This document shows, in pieces, positions 50,555 through 59,568 of a stretch of 64,000 bases of DNA. Origin of the DNA: Pseudomonas sp. WS 5079 (GTDB taxonomy: Bacteria; Pseudomonadota; Gammaproteobacteria; Pseudomonadales; Pseudomonadaceae); NCBI RefSeq assembly GCF_012985465.1, contig NZ_JAAQWN010000009.1, positions 124,001 to 188,000 on the forward strand, read 5' to 3'. How positions within the stretch are numbered: position 1 is the stretch's first letter; every line of letters starts with the position of its first letter. Below the pieces are notes generated by a model, which saw only the letters and a list, made by a program, of their open reading frames with translations, had not been told where the DNA came from and did not search any database. Position numbers and translations under genes: made by a program.

Positions 50555-50574
50555 TACACGATTGGCAGGTACAA

Positions 50575-50598
50575 AAACGGCGCCCTCGGGCGCCGTTT
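50575..50598. terminator. Terminator between pbpG and the C39-like gene
   Basis: Near-perfect palindrome AAACGGCGCCC/GGGCGCCGTTT, 20 bases after the pbpG stop. A T-run follows on the minus strand, so it best serves the C39-like gene; on the plus strand the tail is only TTTGCTTT. Confidence 0.78.
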
Positions 50599-50601
50599 GC
50601 T

Positions 50602-51309
50602 TTATGGCTGCTTCGGTCTTTCGGCCAATACCTTGAGTGCCTGGGCTGCCGCCTGCTCCTGGCCGGCCTGGGCGGTTGCGTTAGCGGCCTGCTGCCACCG
50701 CCCCGCATCCAGATTGGCCGGCAACTGGCTTGGGCGCTGGACCAATACCGCCCACTGCCCGGCGCTGCTCCAGGCGGACTCGAAGTCGCTGAACGCCACC
50801 GGGCGTCGCCGGTCCCTTGCGACTCGCAGCAATACCGTACTGTTCTGCTGGTTAAAGCCCACCAGTACCGCATAACGCGGCTCAGCCCAGAGTGTCGAGC
50901 CCTCGGTGATGCGCACCATCACCGGATACCCCGCCGCCACCTGCGCCAACAGCGCGGTTAGCTTGGCATCCAGCGGATACACCAGCATCCCGTACTCACG
51001 CGCCAGTATCTGCATATTGCGCTCAAGGTCCGCTTCCCCACCCGGCAGGTGCAATGGCTTATCCAGCAAGCCCGGTGTAATCACAATGCCTTGTTGCGAC
51101 AGCATGCTGGCCAAGGCGGCTGGGCCACCCTGGTAGGTGTCGCCACGAAACGCCGGCACACCGTTGAGCTCTACACGTTCGGGCAGACCGTGGATTTTCG
51201 AGGGGGTGGGATGCCCGGCACACGCGGCCAATCCGAGGACGCAGGCAGCCACCAGCGAGGATTTTTTGAGACTCGACCGTAAACGCAACTTCTTCACTCT
51301 CTTGATCAT
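50602..51309 (-). CDS. C39-like lipoprotein lacking catalytic Cys and His
   Basis: A 235-residue predicted lipoprotein. Signal peptide LVAACVLGLAACAG has lipidated Cys30. Residues about 50-185 resemble the bacteriocin-processing (C39) papain-like fold: DTYQGGPAALASMLSQQG and RYAVLVGFNQQNSTVLLRV. C39 peptidases need Cys in QxxCGPAAL and His before YAVxVG; here these are Gly61 and Arg145. It is therefore probably a pseudoenzyme, binding rather than cutting. The C-terminal 35 residues are alanine/glutamine-rich. ATG at 51309 is chosen because the signal peptide follows it. Confidence 0.82.
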   Translation of the reverse strand: MIKRVKKLRLRSSLKKSSLVAACVLGLAACAGHPTPSKIHGLPERVELNGVPAFRGDTYQGGPAALASMLSQQGIVITPGLLDKPLHLPGGEADLERNMQILAREYGMLVYPLDAKLTALLAQVAAGYPVMVRITEGSTLWAEPRYAVLVGFNQQNSTVLLRVARDRRRPVAFSDFESAWSSAGQWAVLVQRPSQLPANLDAGRWQQAANATAQAGQEQAAAQALKVLAERPKQP

Positions 51310-51500
51310 CTGCGGGCTGGGGCGTTGATCATAGGGCGCTCTTGGACGCCGGTATAGCCTTGGGCAGCAGTAAAAAGCCCGGGATAGAGCAAACAAGTTG
51401 GACGGACACGACCATTGGTCAATAGCACGCAACCGGGAGGCAGCTAGACTGTCCATTGCAAAGACAGTGTGTGCCCTGCACAGGGCAAAAGGAGGCACTC

Positions 51501-51662
51501 ATGAGCCTGACAACCACGATTTTCCTGCTGGTGCTTGGCTGGCTGGCCGTCGCCGGCGCCATGTTGTGGGGGGTATTGCGCGTGACCCGCCGGCATCATC
51601 ATCCACAGCCCAAGGCCGCAACACGCGCCAAGGCCCATAAGCCTGTCGCCCATCACGCCTGA
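51501..51662 (+). CDS. 53-residue small membrane protein
   Basis: A short protein with one transmembrane helix (MSLTTTIFLLVLGWLAVAGA) and a basic, histidine-rich cytoplasmic tail (RRHHHPQPKAATRAKAHKP). A strong AAGGAGG ribosome binding site lies 6 bases before the ATG. No function is known to me. It stands alone between the divergent C39-like lipoprotein and a REP hairpin. Confidence 0.72.
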   Translation: MSLTTTIFLLVLGWLAVAGAMLWGVLRVTRRHHHPQPKAATRAKAHKPVAHHA

Positions 51663-51669
51663 TAAATAA

Positions 51670-51697
51670 TGTAGGAGCCGGCTTGCCGGCTCCTACA
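51670..51697. repeat. REP hairpin (GTAGGAGCCGGC type)
   Basis: Perfect inverted repeat TGTAGGAGCCGGC/GCCGGCTCCTACA with a 2-base loop. It is a compact REP variant that also lies where a terminator for the convergent amidohydrolase gene would be. Confidence 0.85.
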
Positions 51698-51700
51698 GTT

Positions 51701-52981
51701 TCAGGCCACCCGCTTGTTGGCCACGGCCGCCGACGCCGCCACCATCGCCCGCAGCAATACCGCGCACCCCGCCGCCAGGTCATCCGGCGCCGCGTTTTCG
51801 ATCTCGTTATGGCTGATCCCGCCCTCACACGGCACGAATATCATCCCCGCCGGCCCCAATTCGGCAACGAAGATCGCGTCGTGCCCGGCGCCACTGACAA
51901 TATCCATGTTCGACAGCCCCAGGCCATTGGCCGCCTCACGTACAGCATCGACACACCCCTTGTCGAAATACAGCGGTGGAAAGTCGGCGGTAGGCACCAT
52001 TTCGAAGGTCAGGCCGTGCTTGGCGCAGGTGTCGTCGATCACCTGGCGCACCTGGGCAATCATCGAGTCCAGGCGTGCCGGCTCCAGGTGGCGGAAGTCC
52101 AGGGTCATGCGCACCTCGCCAGGGATCACATTGCGCGAGCCCGGGTAGGCTTGCAGGCAACCCACGGTGCCACAGGCATGGGGCTGATGGCCGAGGGCTG
52201 CGGCGTTGACCGCAGCCACCACTGCCGAAGCACCGACCAGGGCGTCCTTGCGCAGGTGCATCGGCGTTGGCCCAGCGTGGGCCTCGACCCCACGCAGGGT
52301 CAGGTCGAACCATTTCTGGCCGAGCGCCCCCAGCACCACGCCGATGGTTTTGCGCTCATCTTCAAGGATCGGGCCTTGCTCGATATGGGCTTCAAAATAA
52401 GCCCCTACCTTGTGCCCACTGACCGGCCGGGGGCCCGCATAGCCAATCGCATTCAGCGCATCGCCCACCGTGACGCCCTCGGCATCGGTCTTGGCCAGGG
52501 TGTCTGCCAGGGTGAATTTCTCGGCAAACACCCCGGAGCCCATCATGCATGGCGGGAAGCGCGAGCCTTCTTCGTTGGTCCACACCACCACCTCCAGCGG
52601 CGCCTCGGTTTCGATCTGCAGGTCATTGAGCGTGCGCAACACCTCCACTCCCGCCAATACACCGAAGCAGCCGTCGAACTTGCCGCCAGTCGGCTGGGTG
52701 TCGATATGGCTGCCGGTCATCACCGGCGCCAGCGCCGGGTTGCGCCCAGGGCGACGAGCAAAGATATTGCCCACACCATCGACGGTCACGGTGCAACCCG
52801 CATCCTCGCACCATTGCACAAACAGATCGCGAGCCTGGCGATCCAGGTCGGTCAGGGCCAGTCGACACACACCGCCCTTGGGGGTAGCGCCAAGCTTGGC
52901 GAGGTCCATCAACGACTGCCACAGGCGGTCGCGGTTGATGTGCTGATGGGTCGATTGTAGAACGTCGATGGCAGCGTTCAT
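51701..52981 (-). CDS. Zn-dependent beta-ureidopropionase / N-carbamoyl amino acid hydrolase
   Basis: A 426-residue M20-type amidohydrolase of the HyuC/allantoate amidohydrolase family. Metal ligands are in TGSHIDTQPTGGKFDG and TNEEGSRFPP; the dimerisation domain has HAGPTPM, and the C-terminal part has SGAGHDA and GISHNE. In this cluster (with dihydropyrimidinase and PreT/PreA) it should hydrolyse N-carbamoyl-beta-alanine to beta-alanine, CO2 and ammonia, the last step of reductive pyrimidine breakdown. It lies downstream of the NCS1 permease gene, separated by a REPIN. Confidence 0.9.
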   Translation of the reverse strand: MNAAIDVLQSTHQHINRDRLWQSLMDLAKLGATPKGGVCRLALTDLDRQARDLFVQWCEDAGCTVTVDGVGNIFARRPGRNPALAPVMTGSHIDTQPTGGKFDGCFGVLAGVEVLRTLNDLQIETEAPLEVVVWTNEEGSRFPPCMMGSGVFAEKFTLADTLAKTDAEGVTVGDALNAIGYAGPRPVSGHKVGAYFEAHIEQGPILEDERKTIGVVLGALGQKWFDLTLRGVEAHAGPTPMHLRKDALVGASAVVAAVNAAALGHQPHACGTVGCLQAYPGSRNVIPGEVRMTLDFRHLEPARLDSMIAQVRQVIDDTCAKHGLTFEMVPTADFPPLYFDKGCVDAVREAANGLGLSNMDIVSGAGHDAIFVAELGPAGMIFVPCEGGISHNEIENAAPDDLAAGCAVLLRAMVAASAAVANKRVA

Positions 52982-53022
52982 GGGGATCTCCTCGGGCAAT
53001 ATTTCTTATGATTGACGCGGTC

Positions 53023-53119
53023 CAACTGTGGGAGCGGGCTTGCTCGCGAAGGCGGTGTATCAGTCAATATATCCATCACTGACCCACCGCCTTCGCGAGC
53101 AAGCCCGATCCCACAGTTG
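53023..53119. repeat. REPIN between permease and amidohydrolase genes
   Basis: Inverted REP pair CAACTGTGGGAGCGGGCTTG (53023-53042) with its complement ending at 53119, around a 50-base spacer. One copy has a change (CCCGATCCC for CCCGCTCCC). Confidence 0.9.
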
Positions 53120-53136
53120 ATTGCATTCCACATCGC

Positions 53137-54624
53137 TTACAGGGATGTCTTGGCAGCGACCGGGCTGGTTTTGCGCTTGCTGCACAGGCCGTAATACAAC
53201 ACCCCGCCCAACGCCGAACCGGTGAACCAGCCATAGCTGTAGAACCAACTGAATGCATCGCTACCCAGCGACAGCAAGGTCAGCACCACCGGCACGCCAA
53301 AGGCGATAAACCCCGCCACATTCCACGCCGGATACACGTCATCGCGGTACAACCCCGCCAGGTCCAGTTGCTGGCGGCGGATCAGGAAATAGTCCACCAC
53401 CATGATCCCGGCAATCGGCCCCAACAGGCTCGAATAACCCAGCAGCCAGTTGGAATACACGGTTTCCAGGCTGACATCGGACACGATCAGGCCGAGTTTT
53501 TTCAGCAGTTCATGGGCCATCAACGCCAGCCCCACCAGGCCGGTAAGCACCACGGCGGTGGTGCGGTTGATCAGCTTGGGCGCGATGTTCTGGAAGTCAT
53601 TGGTGGGCGAGACAATATTCGCCGCCGTGTTGGTCGACAGCGTGGCAATGATGATCAACGCCATCGCCACCGCCACCCACACCGGGCTCTGGATGTGGCC
53701 GATCAGGGTCACCGGGTCGGAGACGCTGACCCCCACCAGCTTCACCGAGGCGGCGGTCATGATCACGCCCAATGCGGCGAACAGGAACATGGTCAGCGGC
53801 AGGCCAAAAATCTGCCCCAGGATCTGGTCCTTCTGGCTTTTGGCATAGCGGCTGAAGTCGGGAATATTCAACGACAACGTGGCCCAGAACCCGACCATCG
53901 CCGTCAGCCCGGCCATGAAGTAACCCGTCAGGCTCGCGCCTTCGGGCCGCTTGGGCGGGATCGCCATCAGCTCGCTGAGCGACACATTGGGCAACGCCCA
54001 CACCAGCAGGCCGATACCCACCGCCACCAGCAGCGGCGCCGACAGGGTTTCCAGCCATTTGATCGACTCGGCGCCACGCAGCACCACCCACAGGTTCAGC
54101 ACCCAGAAGATCATGAAGCCGATCACCTCGCCGGTGCCGCCCAGGCTCTTCCAGCCCTCGAAAATCGAGCCGAGGAACAAGTGGATCGCCAGCCCGCCGA
54201 ACATCGTCTGGATACCGAACCAGCCACACGCCACCAGCGCACGGATCAGGCACGGCACATTGGAACCAAGGATGCCGAAGGATGAGCGCAACAGCACCGG
54301 GAACGGAATGCCGTACTTGGTCCCGGGAAAAGCGTTGAGCGTCAGGGGGATAAGCACCACGATATTGGCCAGCAGGATCGCCATCAGCGCCTCGCCCACC
54401 GACAAACCGAAGTACGCGGTAAGCACCCCACCCAGGGTGTAGGTCGGTACGCAGATCGACATGCCGACCCACAGCGCCGTGATGTGCCACTTGTTCCAGG
54501 TTCGCTCGTGCACCTTGGTCGGTGCCATGTCGTGGTTGTAGCGGGGGCTGTCGAGGACGTCGCTGCCGGCGTCGAGTTCATACAGGCCGTCGCGTTCTAT
54601 GACTTGCGATCTGTTCTGTTGCAT
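53137..54624 (-). CDS. NCS1-family nucleobase:cation symporter
   Basis: A 495-residue inner-membrane permease with about twelve helices. KVHERTWNKWHITALWVGMSICVPTYTLGGVLTAYFGLSVGEAL and PFPVLLRSSFGILGSNVPCLIRALVACGWFGIQTMFGG are NCS1 hallmarks. It probably imports uracil, thymine or hydantoin-like compounds for this pathway. GGAG 5 bases before MQQNRSQVIERDG supports ATG at 54624; an in-frame ATG 13 codons upstream has no good ribosome binding site. It diverges from the dihydropyrimidinase gene. Confidence 0.9.
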   Translation of the reverse strand: MQQNRSQVIERDGLYELDAGSDVLDSPRYNHDMAPTKVHERTWNKWHITALWVGMSICVPTYTLGGVLTAYFGLSVGEALMAILLANIVVLIPLTLNAFPGTKYGIPFPVLLRSSFGILGSNVPCLIRALVACGWFGIQTMFGGLAIHLFLGSIFEGWKSLGGTGEVIGFMIFWVLNLWVVLRGAESIKWLETLSAPLLVAVGIGLLVWALPNVSLSELMAIPPKRPEGASLTGYFMAGLTAMVGFWATLSLNIPDFSRYAKSQKDQILGQIFGLPLTMFLFAALGVIMTAASVKLVGVSVSDPVTLIGHIQSPVWVAVAMALIIIATLSTNTAANIVSPTNDFQNIAPKLINRTTAVVLTGLVGLALMAHELLKKLGLIVSDVSLETVYSNWLLGYSSLLGPIAGIMVVDYFLIRRQQLDLAGLYRDDVYPAWNVAGFIAFGVPVVLTLLSLGSDAFSWFYSYGWFTGSALGGVLYYGLCSKRKTSPVAAKTSL

Positions 54625-55226
54625 GGCCGCTCCACGGTTTTTTTTAAAATTATTGTTGCTCATCCGGCGCTCAACGCTGGATGGCCGTAGTCCCGCATGG
54701 ACAACATGACATCACGGACCCGGCCAACCGCCAGCGCACTCAATTACCGTGCCGCAAGCCGTCACCCCATCCGTACCGCTTATATAACTGGCTGATGTTT
54801 ATCAGCTTTATTTTATTTACCGAAAAGTCCCACGGCACTTTCAACGTTACTCAGGCCAAATAACGCAGAAGTTGTCCGAACAATCAGGACTCAATCTGGT
54901 GCAACACAATTATTTTTATTACTACCCGCCGTCAAGAGGCAACTCTCAAGCGTCTGATTTGCAATAGGAAATGTTGCTCATATTGGGAACCTGTCAAGTG
55001 CGTCAAAATGGTGAATGGACGCTACATTTTGGTGATTTAATATTTTTATCTATATATTTCAACAACTTAATCTTAATATATGTTTATAAAAAATAATCTT
55101 GATCATTCGAAAAACTCGGGCTAGTTTCTATTCCTGTCACCACTGACAAGAATAAATCTTGCACGGTGTGCAGCACTACAACACTTAGAACTGGCATAAG
55201 CCGGTCAAGCCTCTGAGGAACTCGGC
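54625..55226. promoter_or_regulatory. Long AT-rich divergent regulatory region of the pyrimidine cluster
   Basis: A 600-base stretch without a supported gene between the permease and dihydropyrimidinase genes. Bases about 55020-55110 are strongly AT-rich, unlike the rest of the window. An inverted repeat TGCAC-GGT-GTGCA (55160-55172) lies 54 bases before the dihydropyrimidinase ATG and is a candidate operator for the TetR at 59569. I cannot place promoters exactly. Confidence 0.5.
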
Positions 55227-56666
55227 ATGTCTCTGTTGATCCGTGGCGCTACCGTTGTTACCCATGATGAAAGTTATAAAGCCGATGTCTTGTGCGCAGA
55301 CGGTCTAGTCCGCGCTATTGGCACTGATCTGGATATTCCCGCCGGCACCGAGATACTCGATGGCAGCGGCCAATACCTGATGCCCGGCGGTATCGACCCC
55401 CATACCCATATGCAACTGCCCTTCATGGGCACCGTGGCCAGCGAGGACTTTTTCAGCGGTACGGCAGCGGGCCTGGCGGGCGGGACCACGTCAATCATCG
55501 ATTTTGTGATTCCCAACCCACAGCAGTCGTTGCTGGAAGCCTTTCACCAGTGGCGTGGCTGGGCCCAGAAGTCGGCGGCCGACTACGGGTTTCATGTGGC
55601 GATCACCTGGTGGAGCGAACAGGTGCGCGAGGAAATGGCCGAGCTGGTGAGCCATCACGGCATCAACAGCTTCAAGCACTTCATGGCCTACAAGAACGCG
55701 ATCATGGCCGCCGACGACACCCTGGTCGCCAGCTTCGAGCGCTGCCTGGAACTGGGCGCGGTGCCCACCGTGCATGCGGAGAACGGCGAACTGGTGTATC
55801 ACCTGCAACGCAAGCTGATGGCACAGGGCATCACCGGGCCCGAGGCCCATCCGCTGTCGCGCCCCTCACAAGTGGAAGGCGAAGCCGCCAGCCGCGCGAT
55901 CCGCATTGCCGAAACCATCGGCACGCCGCTGTACCTGGTACACGTCTCGACCCAGGAAGCCCTCGACGAAATCACCTACGCCCGCGCCAAGGGACAGGCG
56001 GTCTATGGCGAAGTCCTGGCCGGGCACCTGCTGCTGGACGACAGCGTGTACCAGCACCCCGACTGGCAGACCGCTGCGGGCTACGTGATGAGCCCGCCCT
56101 TCCGCCCACGCGGGCACCAAGACGCGCTGTGGCGCGGCCTGCAATCGGGCAACCTGCACACCACCGCCACCGACCACTGCTGCTTCTGCGCCGAACAAAA
56201 GGCCGCCGGGCGTGACGATTTCAGCAAGATTCCCAATGGTACCGCCGGCATCGAGGACCGTATGGCGCTGCTGTGGGACGAAGGGGTCAACACCGGGCGC
56301 CTGTCGATGCAGGAGTTCGTCGCGCTGACCTCCACCAACACGGCGAAGATCTTCAATCTCTACCCGCGCAAAGGTGCGATCCGGGTCGGCGCCGATGCCG
56401 ACCTGGTGCTGTGGGATCCCCAGGGCTCGCGAACCATCTCGGCCAAGACCCACCATCAGCAGGTGGACTTCAACATCTTCGAAGGCAAGACCGTACGCGG
56501 CGTGCCCAGCCACACCATCAGCCAGGGCAAGCTGGTCTGGGTCGACGGCGACCTGCGCGCCGAGCGCGGTGCCGGGCGCTATGTCGAGCGGCCGGCGTAT
56601 CCGGCCGTGTTCGAGCAGTTGCGCAAGCGGGCCGAGCATTCCAAGCCAGCCGCGGTGAAACGCTGA
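55227..56666 (+). CDS. hydA: Dihydropyrimidinase (D-hydantoinase)
   Basis: A 479-residue cyclic amidohydrolase that opens dihydrouracil or dihydrothymine to the N-carbamoyl acid. The two-zinc site uses DPHTHMQLP, the carbamylated lysine in HFMAYKNAIM, and later histidines in VHVSTQEAL and the TDHCCFC region. It is full length. It is the first plus-strand gene of the pathway, with preT and preA downstream beyond a REPIN. Confidence 0.95.
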   Translation: MSLLIRGATVVTHDESYKADVLCADGLVRAIGTDLDIPAGTEILDGSGQYLMPGGIDPHTHMQLPFMGTVASEDFFSGTAAGLAGGTTSIIDFVIPNPQQSLLEAFHQWRGWAQKSAADYGFHVAITWWSEQVREEMAELVSHHGINSFKHFMAYKNAIMAADDTLVASFERCLELGAVPTVHAENGELVYHLQRKLMAQGITGPEAHPLSRPSQVEGEAASRAIRIAETIGTPLYLVHVSTQEALDEITYARAKGQAVYGEVLAGHLLLDDSVYQHPDWQTAAGYVMSPPFRPRGHQDALWRGLQSGNLHTTATDHCCFCAEQKAAGRDDFSKIPNGTAGIEDRMALLWDEGVNTGRLSMQEFVALTSTNTAKIFNLYPRKGAIRVGADADLVLWDPQGSRTISAKTHHQQVDFNIFEGKTVRGVPSHTISQGKLVWVDGDLRAERGAGRYVERPAYPAVFEQLRKRAEHSKPAAVKR

Positions 56667-56674
56667 CATCGCCG

Positions 56675-56747
56675 ATCGCAGGCAAGCCAGCTCCCACACT
56701 TGATCGGGTTCACACAGTTCAAATGTGGGAGCTGGCTTGCCCGCGAT
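56675..56747. repeat. REPIN between hydA and preT
   Basis: 73-base REPIN: ATCGCAGGCAAGCCAGCTCC at the left and its complement at the right, with a spacer beginning CTTGATCGGGTTCACACA. It is nearly identical, and the same length, to the one at 59472-59544. Confidence 0.92.
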
Positions 56748-56814
56748 GAGGCCAGTGCAAACAACAAAAAAATCAATGCCCGCCAGAGGCAAAAAAAACC
56801 GTGAGGACACTACC

Positions 56815-58182
56815 GTGATCCAGACCCTGAACCACCTCCCCCACCCCGACGAAGACAAGGCGACCCTCGCCAGCCATTTCACCGACCTGGCACCGCCCCT
56901 CAACGCCCGCCAGGCGCACCTGGAAGCCTCGCGCTGCCTGTATTGCTACGACGCACCGTGCGTCAACGCGTGCCCCAGCGAGATCGACATTCCGTCCTTC
57001 ATCCGCAACATCCACACCGACAACGTCCAGGGCGCAGCGCAAAAGATTCTCTCGGCCAACATCCTCGGTGGCAGCTGTGCCCGGGTGTGCCCGACCGAAA
57101 TCCTCTGCCAGCAGGCCTGTGTGCGCAACCACAGCGAAGAATGCGCCCCGGTGCTGATCGGCCTGTTGCAACGCTATGCCATCGACCACGCGCACTTCGA
57201 GCAACACCCGTTCCAGCGCGCCGCCCCTACCGGCAAGCGCATCGCGGTGGTCGGCGCCGGGCCGGCAGGTTTGTCCTGCGCCCATCGCAGTGCCTTGCAT
57301 GGGCATGACGTGGTGATTTTCGAAGCCCGGGAAAAGGCCGGTGGCCTCAACGAATACGGGATCGCCAAATACAAACTGGTGGATGACTTCGCCCAGAAGG
57401 AGCTGGATTTCCTCCTGCAGATCGGCGGCATCGAAATCCGCCACGGCCAGCGCCTGGGTGACAACCTGAGCCTGAGCGACCTGCACCAGCAGTTCGACGC
57501 GGTGTTCCTCGGCCTGGGCCTGGCCGCCAGCAAACACCTGGGCCTGCCCCATGAGGACGCCCCCGGCCTGCTCGCCGCCACCGATTACATCCGCGAACTG
57601 CGCCAGGCCGACGACCTCAGCCAACTGCCCCTGGCCGACCGCTGCATCGTGCTGGGTGCCGGCAACACCGCCATCGACATGGCCGTGCAAATGGCCCGCC
57701 TGGGCGCGCGCGATGTCAACCTGGTCTACCGCCGTGGGCTTGCCGACATGGGCGCCACCGGCCATGAGCAAGATATCGCCAAGGCCAACCAGGTGCGCCT
57801 GCTGACCTGGGCCCAACCCGACACGGTGCTGCTGGACGACCAGGGCCAGGTACGCGGCATGCGCTTTGCCCGCACGCGCCTGGAAAACGGCCGCCTGCAC
57901 TCCACCGGCGAAACTTTCGAGCTGGAGGCAGATGCGATCTTCAAGGCCATCGGCCAAGGCTTCGACGACCAGGCCTTGCACGACCCACTGGCCCAGCAAC
58001 TGCAACGCCAGGGCGAACGGATCTTTGTCGATGCACAGCTGCAAACCAGCATCCCCGGCGTGTATGCCGGTGGCGATTGCGTCAGCCTCGGGCAAGACCT
58101 CACCGTCCAGGCCGTGCAACACGGCAAGCTGGCCGCCGAGGCCATGCACGCTCAACTCATGCTCAATGTGGAGGCTGCGTAA
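56815..58182 (+). CDS. preT: Dihydropyrimidine dehydrogenase subunit PreT (NAD(P)-binding)
   Basis: A 455-residue glutamate-synthase-beta-like subunit that takes electrons from NAD(P)H for reduction of uracil and thymine. It has an N-terminal cysteine-rich 4Fe-4S region (CLYCYDAPCVNACPSEIDIPS and CARVCPTEILCQQACV), FAD site VVGAGPAGLSCAHRSA and NAD(P) site VLGAGNTAIDMAVQMARLG. The start is GTG at 56815 with GAGGA 8 bases upstream; the open stretch before it lies in REP sequence. It is followed directly by preA. Confidence 0.94.
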   Translation: MIQTLNHLPHPDEDKATLASHFTDLAPPLNARQAHLEASRCLYCYDAPCVNACPSEIDIPSFIRNIHTDNVQGAAQKILSANILGGSCARVCPTEILCQQACVRNHSEECAPVLIGLLQRYAIDHAHFEQHPFQRAAPTGKRIAVVGAGPAGLSCAHRSALHGHDVVIFEAREKAGGLNEYGIAKYKLVDDFAQKELDFLLQIGGIEIRHGQRLGDNLSLSDLHQQFDAVFLGLGLAASKHLGLPHEDAPGLLAATDYIRELRQADDLSQLPLADRCIVLGAGNTAIDMAVQMARLGARDVNLVYRRGLADMGATGHEQDIAKANQVRLLTWAQPDTVLLDDQGQVRGMRFARTRLENGRLHSTGETFELEADAIFKAIGQGFDDQALHDPLAQQLQRQGERIFVDAQLQTSIPGVYAGGDCVSLGQDLTVQAVQHGKLAAEAMHAQLMLNVEAA

Positions 58183-59457
58183 ATGGCCGATCTATCGATT
58201 GTGTTCGCCGGTATCAAAGCCCCCAACCCGTTCTGGCTGGCCTCCGCACCACCCACCGACAAAGCCTACAACGTGGTGCGCGCCTTCGAGGCCGGCTGGG
58301 GGGGTGTGGTCTGGAAGACCCTGGGCGAAGACCCGGCGGCGGTCAACGTCTCGTCCCGTTATTCGGCGCACTTTGGCGCCAACCGTGAAGTGTTGGGTAT
58401 CAACAATATCGAGCTGATTACCGACCGCTCCCTGGAAATCAACCTGCGGGAAATCACCCAGGTGAAAAAGGACTGGCCGGACCGCGCGCTGATCGTGTCG
58501 CTGATGGTGCCGTGCGTCGAAGAGTCATGGAAAAACATCCTGCCGCTGGTGGAGGCCACCGGTTGCGACGGCATCGAGCTGAACTTCGGTTGCCCCCACG
58601 GCATGCCGGAACGGGGCATGGGCGCGGCCGTGGGCCAGGTGCCGGAGTATGTGGAGCAGGTGACACGCTGGTGCAAGACCTACTGTTCGCTGCCGGTGAT
58701 CGTCAAGCTCACACCTAATATCACCGACATTCGCGTGGCCGCCCGTGCCGCGTATCGCGGGGGCGCCGATGCGGTATCGCTGATCAACACCATCAACTCC
58801 ATCACCAGTGTCGATCTGGAGCGCATGGTCGCCCTGCCGATCGTCGGCACCCAGAGTACCCACGGCGGCTACTGCGGCTCGGCGGTCAAGCCGATTGCCT
58901 TGAACATGGTCGCTGAAATTGCCCGTGACCCCCAGACCCAGGGCTTGCCGATCTGCGGGATCGGCGGCATCGGCAACTGGCGCGATGCCGCAGAGTTCAT
59001 TGCCCTGGGCTGCGGCGCGGTGCAGGTATGCACGGCGGCGATGCTGCATGGCTTTCGCATTGTCGACGAGATGAAGGATGGCTTGTCGCGGTGGATGGAC
59101 AGCCAGGGCTACAACAGCCTGCAGGATTTCTCCGGGCGCGCCGTGGGCAACACCACGGACTGGAAATACCTGGACATCAACTACCAGGTCATCGCCAACA
59201 TTGACCAGGCCGCCTGCATTGGCTGCGGGCGTTGCCATATTGCCTGCGAAGACACCTCGCACCAGGCGATTGCCAGCCTCAAGCAGGCCGATGGCACCCA
59301 CGTGTACCAAGTGATCGACGACGAATGCGTGGGCTGCAACCTGTGCCAGATCACCTGCCCGGTGGCGGACTGCATCGAGATGGTGCCGATGGACACCGGC
59401 AAGCCGTTTTTGAATTGGACGCAGGACCCACGCAACCCCTACCGAGAGGCGGTGTAG
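58183..59457 (+). CDS. preA: Dihydropyrimidine dehydrogenase subunit PreA (FMN, catalytic)
   Basis: A 424-residue subunit that reduces uracil and thymine to dihydro forms. A dihydroorotate-dehydrogenase-like barrel (about 1-320, NPFWLASAPPTDKAYNVVRAFEAGWGGVVWKT and NFGCPHGMPERGMG) is followed by two 4Fe-4S ferredoxin motifs (CIGCGRCHIAC and CVGCNLCQITCPV). The ATG follows the preT stop with no gap, so expression is coupled. It forms the NAD(P)-dependent enzyme with PreT. Confidence 0.96.
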   Translation: MADLSIVFAGIKAPNPFWLASAPPTDKAYNVVRAFEAGWGGVVWKTLGEDPAAVNVSSRYSAHFGANREVLGINNIELITDRSLEINLREITQVKKDWPDRALIVSLMVPCVEESWKNILPLVEATGCDGIELNFGCPHGMPERGMGAAVGQVPEYVEQVTRWCKTYCSLPVIVKLTPNITDIRVAARAAYRGGADAVSLINTINSITSVDLERMVALPIVGTQSTHGGYCGSAVKPIALNMVAEIARDPQTQGLPICGIGGIGNWRDAAEFIALGCGAVQVCTAAMLHGFRIVDEMKDGLSRWMDSQGYNSLQDFSGRAVGNTTDWKYLDINYQVIANIDQAACIGCGRCHIACEDTSHQAIASLKQADGTHVYQVIDDECVGCNLCQITCPVADCIEMVPMDTGKPFLNWTQDPRNPYREAV

Positions 59458-59471
59458 CCTTTTAAATCGCT

Positions 59472-59544
59472 ATCGCAGGCAAGCCAGCTCCCACATTTGA
59501 TCGGGTTCACACAATCAAAATGTGGGAGCTGGCTTGCCTGCGAT
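59472..59544. repeat. REPIN between preA and the TetR gene
   Basis: 73-base REPIN nearly identical to 56675-56747, including the spacer TTGATCGGGTTCACACA. It lies between convergent genes. Confidence 0.92.
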
Positions 59545-59568
59545 AAGGCCCTCAACCGCACCACAAAC

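Noticed and set aside
55185..55205. Sigma54-like promoter near TGGCATAAGCCGG before dihydropyrimidinase
   Set aside because: The -12 GC element is missing and the match is poor.
58540..58640. Loss of the catalytic Cys of dihydropyrimidine dehydrogenase in PreA (Val in the GAAVGQ stretch)
   Set aside because: I recall that bacterial PreA proteins also have Val here, so it is not a defect specific to this gene.
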